A model generated the notes under the pieces. That model did not search any database and had not been told where the DNA came from. It saw only the letters and a list, made by a program, of their open reading frames with translations. Of a stretch of 64,000 nt of DNA, positions 43,913-53,158 are shown piece after piece. How positions within the stretch are numbered: position 1 is the stretch's first letter; every line of letters starts with the position of its first letter. The stretch is taken from positions 124,001 through 188,000 of the forward strand of contig NZ_POYJ01000011.1 of assembly GCF_002895435.1 (NCBI RefSeq). Reading direction: 5' to 3'. The position numbers were made by a program, and so were the translations under genes. Source of the DNA: Aquimarina sediminis (GTDB lineage: Bacteria > Bacteroidota > Bacteroidia > Flavobacteriales > Flavobacteriaceae).

Positions 43913-45103
43913 CTATTGCTTTAAGGTGATTAACCCGGTAATATATCCACTGGTGCTCTTCATCTTTTTTGAAACTTTTCCTGAACTAATCTCATAACTA
44001 TACAGAGCATCCTCTTCTGTACCAGCAATTGGGAAAAGAACATTTTCTTCAGAAATCTGTTTCATAAATGAGGTACGAGAAGCTGCAAATGTATTAGGTA
44101 AAGAAGCATCTAAATCTCCCATATCTTGTGTTTTGGAAAGATCTATTTTTTGATATCTAAATACTGGATTAGTTCCATCTATACCAAAAAAATTATCATC
44201 ATTTTCAGAAACTGTAGTACATGCCACTCCATCTTTAAAGTAATATAATCCAAAGCACGTTTTACCAACAGCCGCCTTCAAATCAAAAAAGTACTCGGTA
44301 TCAAAATCGGTTTGTCCAGCTTTGATTCTAAGAACACCACTTGGTTTACCACTAAACAATCCTGAAGCTTGAATATAAATATCTCCTTTTTCGTCTACCG
44401 TCATAATTTCAGTAGTAAGGGTATTAAAAAGAGTAGCAGTACGATCGTCTGTTATAACTTTACTTAAGGAATTTGTATTTAGATCTACTACTGCAACTTT
44501 TGCTGTACCCGATCCTCCAAAATCATTTAGGGCAATAAACAAATTAGAGTCTCTTATAATCATATCAGAATAAAAAAGCCCATCACCGGCATCTTTTATA
44601 TTTATTTCTCCGGTAATTCTCATTGTATTGGGGTTGAATTGAATTACTTTAGATATTCCTCCACCAACTGTGGCATACCCAGTAGTTTCATTAAGAATTT
44701 CGAGAGAAGAAAAAGAATTAGATCCCGGAATAATAATTTCTTGATCCAGAATTGCTTTTCCCTCTTTATCAAAGACATATTTTTTCATTGTAGCAGGGGC
44801 TCCAAATCCTGCAGTAAACATCGATTTTCCATCTGAGTAAATAGATGAGAATTGCCCTACTTCTGTACCCTTAGTATTATCTATTGAAGATACATTAAGA
44901 TCTGTAAGTCCTTGTAAAAAGGTTGTTTTAACCTCTCCTGCCCCCGATACTATTGATAAGGCATGATTTACTTCTACTCCTGTTTCTTGCGGTATCGTAG
45001 AGTCATCATCGCTACTACACCCAGAAGTCATACTTATTGTGACCAAAATCAAAATCCTTACGATTATGTGCCTTGCCTGTTTTAGTTTCTTTTTGTTTAC
45101 CAT
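43913..45103 (-). CDS. DUF4374-like surface lipoprotein
   Basis: 396 residues. A lipobox follows a basic/hydrophobic start (TISMTSGC, Cys29), then SSDDDS, a common surface-export tail in Bacteroidota. The body is a repeated beta-strand pattern (beta-propeller-like; FSSIYSDGKSMFTAGFG, GDIYIQASGLFSG, FGLYYFKDG). DUF4374 proteins are encoded next to TonB receptors for iron chelates and may capture ligand at the surface. It is paralogous to the lipoprotein at 53159, and each is directly downstream of a paralogous TonB receptor (13 bp and 10 bp). Partner receptor: 45117-47492. Confidence 0.75.
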   Translation of the reverse strand: MVNKKKLKQARHIIVRILILVTISMTSGCSSDDDSTIPQETGVEVNHALSIVSGAGEVKTTFLQGLTDLNVSSIDNTKGTEVGQFSSIYSDGKSMFTAGFGAPATMKKYVFDKEGKAILDQEIIIPGSNSFSSLEILNETTGYATVGGGISKVIQFNPNTMRITGEINIKDAGDGLFYSDMIIRDSNLFIALNDFGGSGTAKVAVVDLNTNSLSKVITDDRTATLFNTLTTEIMTVDEKGDIYIQASGLFSGKPSGVLRIKAGQTDFDTEYFFDLKAAVGKTCFGLYYFKDGVACTTVSENDDNFFGIDGTNPVFRYQKIDLSKTQDMGDLDASLPNTFAASRTSFMKQISEENVLFPIAGTEEDALYSYEISSGKVSKKMKSTSGYITGLITLKQ

Positions 45104-45116
45104 TGTGATTTTTGTG

Positions 45117-47492
45117 TTATGATTTAAATAGTGAAGTTTTTAACTTAAGATGCCAGGATCTTCCAGGTTTTTGAACTCCAAAATTGTCAAAAGCCTGTTG
45201 GTTAAAAATATTTTGAGTTTCGAGAGTTAGTGTGTATCTCTTTTGTTTACCTGTATAGCTTATTCCGAGATTATGAAGCCATTGTGTTGGAATAACCAAT
45301 TTGTCCTCTTTTCGTCCATCAATTTCCCAATATCGAAAAAACTCTTCGACATAACGGGTAGACCACCAAAACTGCATTTTGTCTTTGTTTTTAAAGAGGT
45401 TGTTTTTAGTGATTTGCACTTCACTATTACCAAACAGGTAAGGTTTATTGGGTAGGCGAGCTCCAAAATAACGATCATTTGAGACTCCTGAGTTTTCTTT
45501 TTTAGATCTGTTTCGCAAATCCTGAAATGTTCCGTTTAGAGTGATGCTTAGCCATGGTAATGGCATAACACCAATTTCTCCTTCTAATCCCAAAATTCTT
45601 GTTTTTAACAAATTCTCATAGGTACTTAGAACAGGAGGAGGAACAGCCTGAAGAATAATGATATTTTCTACTTCTCTAAAAAATCCATTGATCTCGGCAT
45701 TCCAAGTCTGTTTTTTAACACTGCTTCCTAGATTAATATTATGGCTTCTTTCTGGTTTTAAATTAGGATTAGCAGCTACTGCAAGACTAAAATCACCCAA
45801 TGTCTCTATTCTATCGGGTAACCTAGTAGCATATTCATAAGATAATTTACCTAAAAATTCAGGAACAAATTTCCAGGAAAAAGACTGGCTAACTCCAAAT
45901 GCTGTTTTTTGCTGTTCTATTTCATTAATCTCATTATTTGTTATCTCAAACCCTTTTGCTTTATATTGATATAATTTTAGAGCACTACTGGTAGTTATTT
46001 TTTTATCTAAAAAATATTTTTCTAACCCTATTCCATTAGTAATTTTATGAATATGTACCGGGTTTTGATAATAGTCATTTCCATAAAACGCTGCAGCTAC
46101 AGGGTCTTCTCCTGATCTTCTGAAGAAAGAAGCTACTCCATTAAAAATAAGTCGAGAAGTGGCAGAAAAATCATATTTGAGAAAAATTCGACCTGAAACA
46201 TTTTCTCCGTTAAGTTTTAGCTTATTCTGAGAAGCAGTAATTTCTCCTCCTGATGTTCTTTGTCCTATAATTTCACCTCGCCAATTGTATATATTTAGTG
46301 TATTATCATCAAACCTGGTAATGATACTATTATATCCAAAATACAGATTTGCATCAAGATTTTTTATCAAATCACTTTTTTGATATTGTAATGAATTATT
46401 AAAAGTAGATACTCTATTAAGTGCCTCCCCATAAGGCTGTCTCATTTCAAAATTGTGTTGAATCTCGTCATAAAGGTCTGCATACGAAAAATTAAGAGTG
46501 ATCTGATCTGCCCAAGACTTATTGATAACCCCAATATCTCCTTTGATCATATAACTTCTAAACGCATCATGAAATTTTTTGGCTGAAATACTTTCTGGAT
46601 TACCCTGATCATTAACAATATTTACATCTTCTAAAGTGTAACTATTATCTGAGTAGGTGTAGTATCCCGCCAATCCTGCTGTTACACCAGAAGGCAACAC
46701 TTTTCTGGTATTTACTGTAGCTTTCCAGGTATTAAATGAACTATGCGCTACTGTCGCTTCCAGAAAATCATGCTTTTCCTTTCTTGTTACTATATTAATT
46801 GCTCCTCCTAAAGCATCTACTCCCATCGCAACTGGGACTGCACCTTTATATACTTCCATTCGTTTAATTAGGTTAACAGGAAGCATTGCTAAAGATGAGC
46901 CAATCCCTAATTCTTCTACGGGATATAAAAAATCCATAGGAATACCATCAACAAAGAACTTGACTTGTCTACCACTAAGTCCCTGAATAGAGATTTCTGT
47001 GGAATTACCTACACCTCCACTTTGCCTTATCTGCACCCCAGAAACTGTACTTAATAAATCTGATGTGGTTACTGATCTGCTATTAACTTTACTGGCTTCT
47101 ACAATTGATACTGTAGTTGTGCCATTCTTTATTTTTGTTGCTTTAGAGGCTCCTAGTACAGTAATTTCATTTAATTGATCTGATTCTTCTATTAAATGAA
47201 TAGTTATTTTTGTCTCGGGTTCAATTTTTGAAAGGATGATTGTTTTTTGTTGTGTTTGATATCCTAAATGAGATACTATAATTTGGTGCTCACCTAGATT
47301 TAAATTTCTAATCTTGAAAAATCCAGAGTCATCAGATGTCAAACTTTTATTGGCACTTGATAAAAATATATGAGCTCCAGACAATTGCTCTCCTTTTTCA
47401 TTGATCACAACACCAGAAATTACTCCTTCCTGACTTAATATAGTTTCAGGAAAAGTAAAAAACACAGTTATAAAAAATAAAATGTACTGCAT
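45117..47492 (-). CDS. TonB-dependent receptor of the peptide operon
   Basis: 791 residues: signal peptide (about 1-20), carboxypeptidase-regulatory-like domain (GVVINEKGEQLSGAHIF), plug with SGVQIRQSGGVGNSTEISIQGLSG and MEVYKGAVPVAMGVDALGGAINIVTRK, barrel ending KLKTSLFKS. Plug and barrel are close in pattern to the receptor at 50773; both sit next to a DUF4374 gene. The receptor should take up a chelate, possibly the metal-loaded product of the peptide at 49030. Located between the 306-residue protein and the lipoprotein. Confidence 0.85.
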   Translation of the reverse strand: MQYILFFITVFFTFPETILSQEGVISGVVINEKGEQLSGAHIFLSSANKSLTSDDSGFFKIRNLNLGEHQIIVSHLGYQTQQKTIILSKIEPETKITIHLIEESDQLNEITVLGASKATKIKNGTTTVSIVEASKVNSRSVTTSDLLSTVSGVQIRQSGGVGNSTEISIQGLSGRQVKFFVDGIPMDFLYPVEELGIGSSLAMLPVNLIKRMEVYKGAVPVAMGVDALGGAINIVTRKEKHDFLEATVAHSSFNTWKATVNTRKVLPSGVTAGLAGYYTYSDNSYTLEDVNIVNDQGNPESISAKKFHDAFRSYMIKGDIGVINKSWADQITLNFSYADLYDEIQHNFEMRQPYGEALNRVSTFNNSLQYQKSDLIKNLDANLYFGYNSIITRFDDNTLNIYNWRGEIIGQRTSGGEITASQNKLKLNGENVSGRIFLKYDFSATSRLIFNGVASFFRRSGEDPVAAAFYGNDYYQNPVHIHKITNGIGLEKYFLDKKITTSSALKLYQYKAKGFEITNNEINEIEQQKTAFGVSQSFSWKFVPEFLGKLSYEYATRLPDRIETLGDFSLAVAANPNLKPERSHNINLGSSVKKQTWNAEINGFFREVENIIILQAVPPPVLSTYENLLKTRILGLEGEIGVMPLPWLSITLNGTFQDLRNRSKKENSGVSNDRYFGARLPNKPYLFGNSEVQITKNNLFKNKDKMQFWWSTRYVEEFFRYWEIDGRKEDKLVIPTQWLHNLGISYTGKQKRYTLTLETQNIFNQQAFDNFGVQKPGRSWHLKLKTSLFKS

Positions 47493-47567
47493 ATAACTGG
47501 GGTAGTTTTTTTTATGTCTCGTATACTAGTTTCCAACATTTTTTGAATGTTACAAGTTGATATGTAT

Positions 47568-48488
47568 CTACAAAGTAATTTCATGAATCAATTCTTCTGA
47601 ATTCATTTCTTCATAAATCAGTTTTTCTTCTTCAGATATACCATCCTTATGAAGAAGTCCGTTTGATTTATCCCACAATCTTTTAGATTGTTCATCCAGG
47701 CGATAAGATTCTTCCTTATCTTTCTTTAACAAACAAGTCAGTTGATCATTTTTAGATATTTCTAATACTTGTTGGTTTCTCAATAAATATGAAGGAGATT
47801 CACTTGTTAAGGAAAGTACTTCTCTTTCTTCATTGTACAATAAAAACTCTTTGTCTGAAGAAAGTTTTATTATTGTTTCTTGGAGAGGTTCTATTTCAAA
47901 TACAGACACTTCTGTTTTTAGTTCTTCTCTGTCATTTTGTAGGCATGTGACTACTTTTATCGGAGTTTTCTCAGAAGAATGATTAACGACAACTGCTTTC
48001 CTTTCTTTACCTTCTACAATTCTATCCACAGTTACTTTCTCAACAAAAAAGAAATCATCAGCTATAGTTTTCGAGTACTTTATACTTCCTGAGTTATGTA
48101 TTTCAGAAATAAGTGTGTATTTACCAATTGGTCCATCTTCAGGGATTTTATATGTAAAATAGTAATGCCTTCCTGATTGAATATTCTCTAGTATTTCTAT
48201 CAATCGCTCTCTTTTACATGCTCCTTCTAAATAATCTGCCAATAACAAAAGAGGAATATTTTTGTTTAAATATTTTAACTTGGGTTTTTCATTCTCTTCT
48301 ACATGATCTTCAGCATCAGGCAAACCCAACACATGTTCTTCAAAGAGCATGGTAACATTTCCCTTAGGATCTTTTACTCCTATTCTCACCCATGGAAATA
48401 TATGTACGTTTTTTAGCGAAGAGATATTAAAATTCCAATGAATGGTTACTGTTTTGCCTGGGACTGTTCTTTTAGGGAAAATACTCAT
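47568..48488 (-). CDS. Unrecognised 306-residue protein of the peptide operon
   Basis: 306 residues, no signal peptide or helix, so probably cytosolic. Two beta-sandwich-like regions (about 1-150, starting TVPGKTVTIHWNFN with PWVRIGVKDPKGNVTMLFEE and later YYFTYKIPEDGPIGKYTLISEI; and about 150-255, Ig-like strands) are followed by a charged helical tail (LDEQSKRLWDKSNGLLHKD). It lies 2 bp after the gene at 48491 and 76 bp before the TonB receptor. I recognise no family. Its position after a precursor peptide suggests a role in maturation or carriage of the peptide. Confidence 0.55.
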   Translation of the reverse strand: MSIFPKRTVPGKTVTIHWNFNISSLKNVHIFPWVRIGVKDPKGNVTMLFEEHVLGLPDAEDHVEENEKPKLKYLNKNIPLLLLADYLEGACKRERLIEILENIQSGRHYYFTYKIPEDGPIGKYTLISEIHNSGSIKYSKTIADDFFFVEKVTVDRIVEGKERKAVVVNHSSEKTPIKVVTCLQNDREELKTEVSVFEIEPLQETIIKLSSDKEFLLYNEEREVLSLTSESPSYLLRNQQVLEISKNDQLTCLLKKDKEESYRLDEQSKRLWDKSNGLLHKDGISEEEKLIYEEMNSEELIHEITL

Positions 48489-48490
48489 GG

Positions 48491-48970
48491 TTACCTTCTT
48501 AATGCTTTGATCTGTTCCTTACTATATTTGGTTGCATACTCTCTAAACCATTTTTCTACGGTTTCTTCTCCCAAATAATCATAGGTAACAGATAATAAAA
48601 ACTCTAGCTTTTGCAGATATTCTTTCTTTGTCTTCTCAGGGTTTTTAACCATCTCCCTTTTACGCTCATCTTTTTCATTTTTAGAAGCTGGGATATGATG
48701 AAAATATGGTGTGTCGAAATATTGTTTACTAAATTCATGATATTGTGGTGTAAACAAGATCATATTGTGCCACATCTCGTCTATAATCAAAAGATCATCT
48801 GGTATAAAAACTCCTGGAATTTGGCTTATAAACAAAAATTTAAGTGTTTCATCAAATATATCATTCACTTCATTTATGTCCAGTCGATACATATCACTAA
48901 ATCTGGAAATAATATCTTCATTCCTAAACTGAAGAATACTTTCTAATTGCCTATTATCAAGCTTTTTCAT
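48491..48970 (-). CDS. Small protein with D-E-x-W-H ... Y-x-H-H motif
   Basis: 159 residues, cytosolic. The central IDEMWHNMILFTPQYHEFSKQYF and YFHHIPAS (about 64-95) match from memory the DUF1399/glycine-rich-domain-like pattern D-x-x-W-H-x-x-M-L-x-T-x-x-Y-x-x-F...H-x-P, which has conserved His residues that could hold a metal. The rest is helical and charged. It directly follows the precursor peptide (60 bp) and precedes the 306-residue protein by 2 bp. I infer a modification or binding role for the peptide; the family has no proven RiPP function that I know. Confidence 0.55.
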   Translation of the reverse strand: MKKLDNRQLESILQFRNEDIISRFSDMYRLDINEVNDIFDETLKFLFISQIPGVFIPDDLLIIDEMWHNMILFTPQYHEFSKQYFDTPYFHHIPASKNEKDERKREMVKNPEKTKKEYLQKLEFLLSVTYDYLGEETVEKWFREYATKYSKEQIKALRR

Positions 48971-49029
48971 GTATAAATTATCTTAATAAAATACGGTAGC
49001 ACGATAAGTCGTACTACCGCAATCAGTGT

Positions 49030-49140
49030 TTACAATGTATGTGAACAATGTCCACAGTTACTACAATGCGTACCTCCAACAGGATTAGCTAATTTTTCGG
49101 CCAAAATCTGAGAAATTAATGCTTCTTTTTTAATTTGCAT
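49030..49140 (-). CDS. Double-glycine precursor peptide with Cys/His-rich core
   Basis: 36 residues. An N-terminal helical, Lys/Glu-bearing leader (starting MQIKKEALISQ) ends in Gly22-Gly23, the classic leader-cleavage signal, followed by the core THCSNCGHCSHTL: Cys26, Cys29, Cys32 in CxxCxxC spacing interleaved with His25, His31, His34. Three Cys plus three His in 13 residues is ideal for Cu, Zn or Fe binding or for thioether/oxidised-Cys chemistry. No LanB, LanC, YcaO, radical SAM or MNIO gene is nearby. First gene of a ten-gene operon; too short for normal ORF callers. The reading is exact; peptide expression is inferred. Confidence 0.75.
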   Translation of the reverse strand: MQIKKEALISQILAEKLANPVGGTHCSNCGHCSHTL

Positions 49141-49610
49141 GATTACATATATTAAGATTATACCTACTCTTTTTATAAGGTTTTCGGCTATCCCTTAGTT
49201 GCAACACTGTTGCAATATATATTACATTTACACCAAACGCAATCATGTTGCATTTAAAAAAATGTTAAAAGATTTACCAAAGGGAATTTTAGATACAACA
49301 GTAATATTGCGAATATTAGATTCGAATCCAAAGAGAGAGGCTCTTACCTTATTATAAAAACAGCAAATAAATCAAGTAATGCTTTATCTACTACGTATAA
49401 TACTAAAAGTTAAGATTCTATCCGTAAAATGGCAATCATGCTCTAAAACCTAAAGAAATGTAGCGTTAAAAGGCGATGATCAATTTTATTACACATTGTT
49501 TTGACTATTACAACCTGAGTATCTAATGAGTTGCATCAAGTATTTTCAAGAGTGTTATATACTAAGTTACAAAAGTTGATTACTACTTAAATTTGCTTCT
49601 TCAAAATACT
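49141..49610. other. Control region between precursor peptide and AraC gene
   Basis: 470 bp. It holds a perfect palindrome at 49199-49215 (listed separately), a further TGTTGCA half-site at 49254-49260, and a 31-codon plus-strand frame (49262-49357) whose start looks like a PadR N-terminus but ends early. No other gene or RNA was seen. The region must contain the promoter of the peptide operon and the AraC 3' end. Confidence 0.5.
49199..49215. promoter_or_regulatory. Perfect palindromic operator TTGCAACA-C-TGTTGCAA
   Basis: TTGCAACACTGTTGCAA (17 bp, central C) lies 59 bp upstream of the precursor-peptide start. The adjoining TATATTG sequence at 49210-49217 (minus strand) is one mismatch from a TAnnTTTG box. 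It is a likely regulator site for the peptide operon; the neighbouring AraC protein is the obvious candidate but usually binds direct repeats. Confidence 0.55.
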
Positions 49611-50606
49611 CTAAGCACCAGGTCTTTTTTTCAATTCACTAGGTAAATAATTAAATTTCTTTTTAAAAGCGGCAGTAAAATGCTGGGGGTTTTTGTATCC
49701 AACGGCATAAGCTACTTCAGACACATTCATTTCTTCTGTGGTAAGCATTTTTTTTGCCTTGTCCATTCTAACATTTGTCAAATAAGAAAAAATGGGTTCA
49801 TTAAAAACTGACTTAAACTGCCTCTTAAGTTTATGCTGATTTAGACCAGTCAACATCGCTAATTTTTCAACAGTTAATGAATTGCCCATGTTTTCTTTTA
49901 AAATTCGTTCAGCATTCAAAATCTGATCGAGTTCAACTTTATTAAGTTTATGAATTTGTTTTCTACTCTTCTCAAGGTTGATTTCTGAAAACAAATGACT
50001 AAATATCTCTTTTATCTTCGATTCTATATATACTTGTTTAATTTCCTTTTGATAGGAACAAAAAATGATATCATCGATAATAAGAAGTAGATTAGGAGGT
50101 ATTGGCTCATTTTGAGAAAACATAGTAAATGGCTCTTCATTTTTTAGTGCTTCTCCAAAACCTGTACTTACTTTATAAAAATTATCTTTAAAAATTTCCT
50201 TTAGATATTCTTCTGTAACAACTATTTCAAATGATTTTCTGGTTTTTGTATTATATGTTAAAGTTCCTTTTACTTCGGGAAGGTAAAAAAAGTTATAGTG
50301 CCCACTTTTAATTATTACGGGCACACTTTTTGAATTATTTGGTATGTATTGACTATACCCTTCTATCTCAAAATGTACTTTTATATAAGGAAAATCGTGC
50401 TCTACTTCAAAGGTAACAGGGGCAGTAAAATCTTCTGATACTATATTAATCATTATACCATTCAACAATATCTCTCTACTGGTAACATTTACAAAACTAG
50501 TATTAATGGATTCCTTAATCTCCCTAATCTCTTTAGTCCGTAATCCTTTTTCTTGTTTTTTGATTAGGGTCTCTTTGAACTTGTTGATTCTATATGTTGA
50601 TCTCAT
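49611..50606 (-). CDS. AraC-family regulator (PchR-like)
   Basis: 331 residues. The N-terminal half is a ligand-sensing beta-rich domain; the C-terminal about 100 residues hold two helix-turn-helix motifs (LTVEKLAMLTGLNQHKLKRQFKSVFNEPIFSYLTNVRMDKAKKML and VSEVAYAVGYKNPQHFTAAFKKKFNYLPSEL). Length and ending match PchR-type regulators that sense siderophore or metal chelate and switch on uptake. It lies between the peptide operon (minus) and the second uptake operon (plus from 50773), divergent from the latter, so it may control both. Confidence 0.85.
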   Translation of the reverse strand: MRSTYRINKFKETLIKKQEKGLRTKEIREIKESINTSFVNVTSREILLNGIMINIVSEDFTAPVTFEVEHDFPYIKVHFEIEGYSQYIPNNSKSVPVIIKSGHYNFFYLPEVKGTLTYNTKTRKSFEIVVTEEYLKEIFKDNFYKVSTGFGEALKNEEPFTMFSQNEPIPPNLLLIIDDIIFCSYQKEIKQVYIESKIKEIFSHLFSEINLEKSRKQIHKLNKVELDQILNAERILKENMGNSLTVEKLAMLTGLNQHKLKRQFKSVFNEPIFSYLTNVRMDKAKKMLTTEEMNVSEVAYAVGYKNPQHFTAAFKKKFNYLPSELKKRPGA

Positions 50607-50772
50607 TTACAGATATTAAAAAGGTAGCCCCTAAGTTATTTGCGATCAATTCTTGATTTATTTATGGTTTTAACCTTGTTCATTTACGGCATTAATAATC
50701 CCATTTGCGTTAATAACTGAGCAAAGAACAGCAATAATTTTGCCAATTACTATTTAAACTAAATAAAAATAA

Positions 50773-53148
50773 ATGTACAAGAATTATGTTTTACTGTGCC
50801 TTTTGTTTTTCATAAATACAATTGTTTTTGGTCAATCTTCTCTTTCTGGCAAAGTCACTGATACAGATGGAAAGCCACTAATGGCCGCAACAATTCAAAT
50901 AGCTGAAACAAACCTGGGAGCAATAACCGATGAATATGGTCATTTTGAGTTAACTAAGACTCCTTTTGGAACCTATAAGGTAGAAATCTCCATTTTAGGC
51001 TACCAAAGTCAAATCGTTTCTATTTCTCCTCAAAAAGAGGAGCCTGTTTTTTTAACAATTACTATGGTCGAAAGCGATCAAGAATTAGACGAAATTATAC
51101 TTCAAGGAAAATCCAAAACCCAAAAGAAAAGAGAAGAGCCAATCAAAATTGAAATCATTGACATAAAGAAAATACAGGCACAATCCATCAGCTTACCTCA
51201 GATCATGAACCAAACTTCTGGAGTAAAAGTAAGGCAAACGGGAGGTATCGGTAGTCGAATGATCATCAATATTAACGGTCTTCAAGGCAATGCAGTTCGG
51301 TTTTTTAAGGATGGAATTCCTCTTGATTATCTAGGTAGAGCATTCGATTTGAGCCTGGTTCCTATAGATCAGTTGGCTAACATAGAGGTATACAAAGGAG
51401 TATTACCGGTAGATTTGGGAGCAGATGCCTTGGGAGGAGCTGTAAATTTTATATCTAAAAAAAATCATGACAATAATCTCGACCTTGCCTACAGTGCAGC
51501 TTCATTTAATACTCAACAGGCAAACTTGAATGGGTATTTTAAAATTCCGAATTCAAAAATTTTTACAGAGGTTTCTTCATACTACACGCACTCTAATAAT
51601 AATTATACTATAGATGTAGACATACCCGATACTGATACCGGTGTACCTGTAAATAGGTCTGTCGAAAGGTTTCATGATGGTATTCAGAGTTTGTTTTTAG
51701 AAACAAAAATGGGCATTAGAGATAGCAAAATAGCAGATGTCTTCGAAATAGGGTTCTCTTATTTTGATATGAAAAAGGAGTTACAAAACAATATAAGACT
51801 TACCATTCCTTATGGAGAAGCTATGTATGAAGAAAATGCCTTAATTTATACAACACGCTATAAAAAACAACTCGGAAAATTACATTTAGATATTTTTGGA
51901 ACCTATAGTAACAGGAATACTTTATTTGATGATACTCCCCAATACAGGTATAATTGGCTGGGAGAATCAACTCCAATACTTGACAATGATAATGGGGGAG
52001 AGACGAATCAAAACGCTCAATCATATAGAGATCTCAAATTCGACAATTGGCTTACTCGTATAAACCTGAGCTATCAAATACATTCGAGGCATCGATTAAA
52101 CTTTAATCATAATTACATTTATGAAAAACGTGTAGGCTCTGATCCTTTTGCCGAATCTTTAGGTAAGACGGTAGATATCTTGACTTATCCTGCAAAATAT
52201 ACAAGAAACATAACCGGAATAGGTCTCACTTCTTCTTTTTTTAACAACAAGCTCAACAATATGTTTACAGTAAAAAGATATAGTGTAAAAACAAGTTCTA
52301 TATCCTCTGTTTTTGATTTTCATGGTGAACTTCCCGAATTTTCTGATGACAGTTTCGGATTTGGAAATTCAATCAAATTCAATCTTAATAAAAACCGATA
52401 CGTTCGATTCTCCTATGAACGGGCTACACGTATTCCAGAATCCAGGGAGTATTTTGGAGATGCAGTATTCATTATGGGAAATGAAGATTTAAAACCTGAA
52501 ATCAGTAACAACATTAATCTCGGTTTTTATACTAACATTGACAAAAACAAAAGGTATTGGTTGGATCTCAATAGTTTCTATCGAGGTGTAGAAAATAACA
52601 TTTTTATCCGCCCATATGGTGTAATAGCTTCTCGTTATGAAAATACAGATGATGCTCAAATTCTGGGAGCTGAGTTTACTATTAAAGGTCCTATCGTAAA
52701 AAACCTAAGCTTTAACCTAGCAGTTACCTATCAAGATATTCGCTTAAAAAACACAGGTATAAAATCAAACTCTCTAGAAAATGCCAGACAGCCAAACATA
52801 CCTTATTTCTTTGGTAACATTGGTCTGCGATACTCTCCCAAAAAATTATTAGGAAATGGAGATTGGCAGTTTTATGGGAACTACGGTTATGTAGAACAAT
52901 ACCTCCTAAATGCTGTTTCTAAGACACAAGAACCTCCTCTTTTTGGTGATGTAGGTAGTATTAACGGTGTAAACATAATACCAACACAAAATCTAGTTGA
53001 TGTTGGTATAACATATAAAATTTCTGGTGTACCGATTTGGATTAATTCTGAAATCAACAATGTACTGAATACTAAAGCATTTGATGGCTTTAGAGTACAA
53101 AAACCCGGAATTAACTATCGTTTTAAAATTAAATATTCAATTAATTAA
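50773..53148 (+). CDS. TonB-dependent receptor of the second uptake operon
   Basis: 791 residues, signal peptide about 1-20 (ends VFGQ), carboxypeptidase-like domain (SGKVTDTDGKPLMAATIQI), plug with SGVKVRQTGGIGSRMIININGLQG and IEVYKGVLPVDLGADALGGAVNFI, barrel ending FKIKYSIN. Paralogue of the receptor at 45117, same length. The plug is the outer-membrane metal/peptide-chelate type. A TAATTTTG box at 50735-50742 may be its promoter. Followed by DUF4374, DUF3325-type, DUF3649-type and PepSY genes: a complete uptake-and-reduction module. Confidence 0.85.
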   Translation: MYKNYVLLCLLFFINTIVFGQSSLSGKVTDTDGKPLMAATIQIAETNLGAITDEYGHFELTKTPFGTYKVEISILGYQSQIVSISPQKEEPVFLTITMVESDQELDEIILQGKSKTQKKREEPIKIEIIDIKKIQAQSISLPQIMNQTSGVKVRQTGGIGSRMIININGLQGNAVRFFKDGIPLDYLGRAFDLSLVPIDQLANIEVYKGVLPVDLGADALGGAVNFISKKNHDNNLDLAYSAASFNTQQANLNGYFKIPNSKIFTEVSSYYTHSNNNYTIDVDIPDTDTGVPVNRSVERFHDGIQSLFLETKMGIRDSKIADVFEIGFSYFDMKKELQNNIRLTIPYGEAMYEENALIYTTRYKKQLGKLHLDIFGTYSNRNTLFDDTPQYRYNWLGESTPILDNDNGGETNQNAQSYRDLKFDNWLTRINLSYQIHSRHRLNFNHNYIYEKRVGSDPFAESLGKTVDILTYPAKYTRNITGIGLTSSFFNNKLNNMFTVKRYSVKTSSISSVFDFHGELPEFSDDSFGFGNSIKFNLNKNRYVRFSYERATRIPESREYFGDAVFIMGNEDLKPEISNNINLGFYTNIDKNKRYWLDLNSFYRGVENNIFIRPYGVIASRYENTDDAQILGAEFTIKGPIVKNLSFNLAVTYQDIRLKNTGIKSNSLENARQPNIPYFFGNIGLRYSPKKLLGNGDWQFYGNYGYVEQYLLNAVSKTQEPPLFGDVGSINGVNIIPTQNLVDVGITYKISGVPIWINSEINNVLNTKAFDGFRVQKPGINYRFKIKYSIN

Positions 53149-53158
53149 AAAGTCAAAA

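Noticed and set aside
36769..49140. Class I lanthipeptide or thiopeptide cluster
   Set aside because: No LanB/LanC, YcaO, radical SAM or MNIO-type gene is present near the precursor peptide.
49262..49357. 31-codon frame starting like a PadR regulator
   Set aside because: The similarity covers about 15 residues and the frame stops early; could be a remnant but is too short to support.
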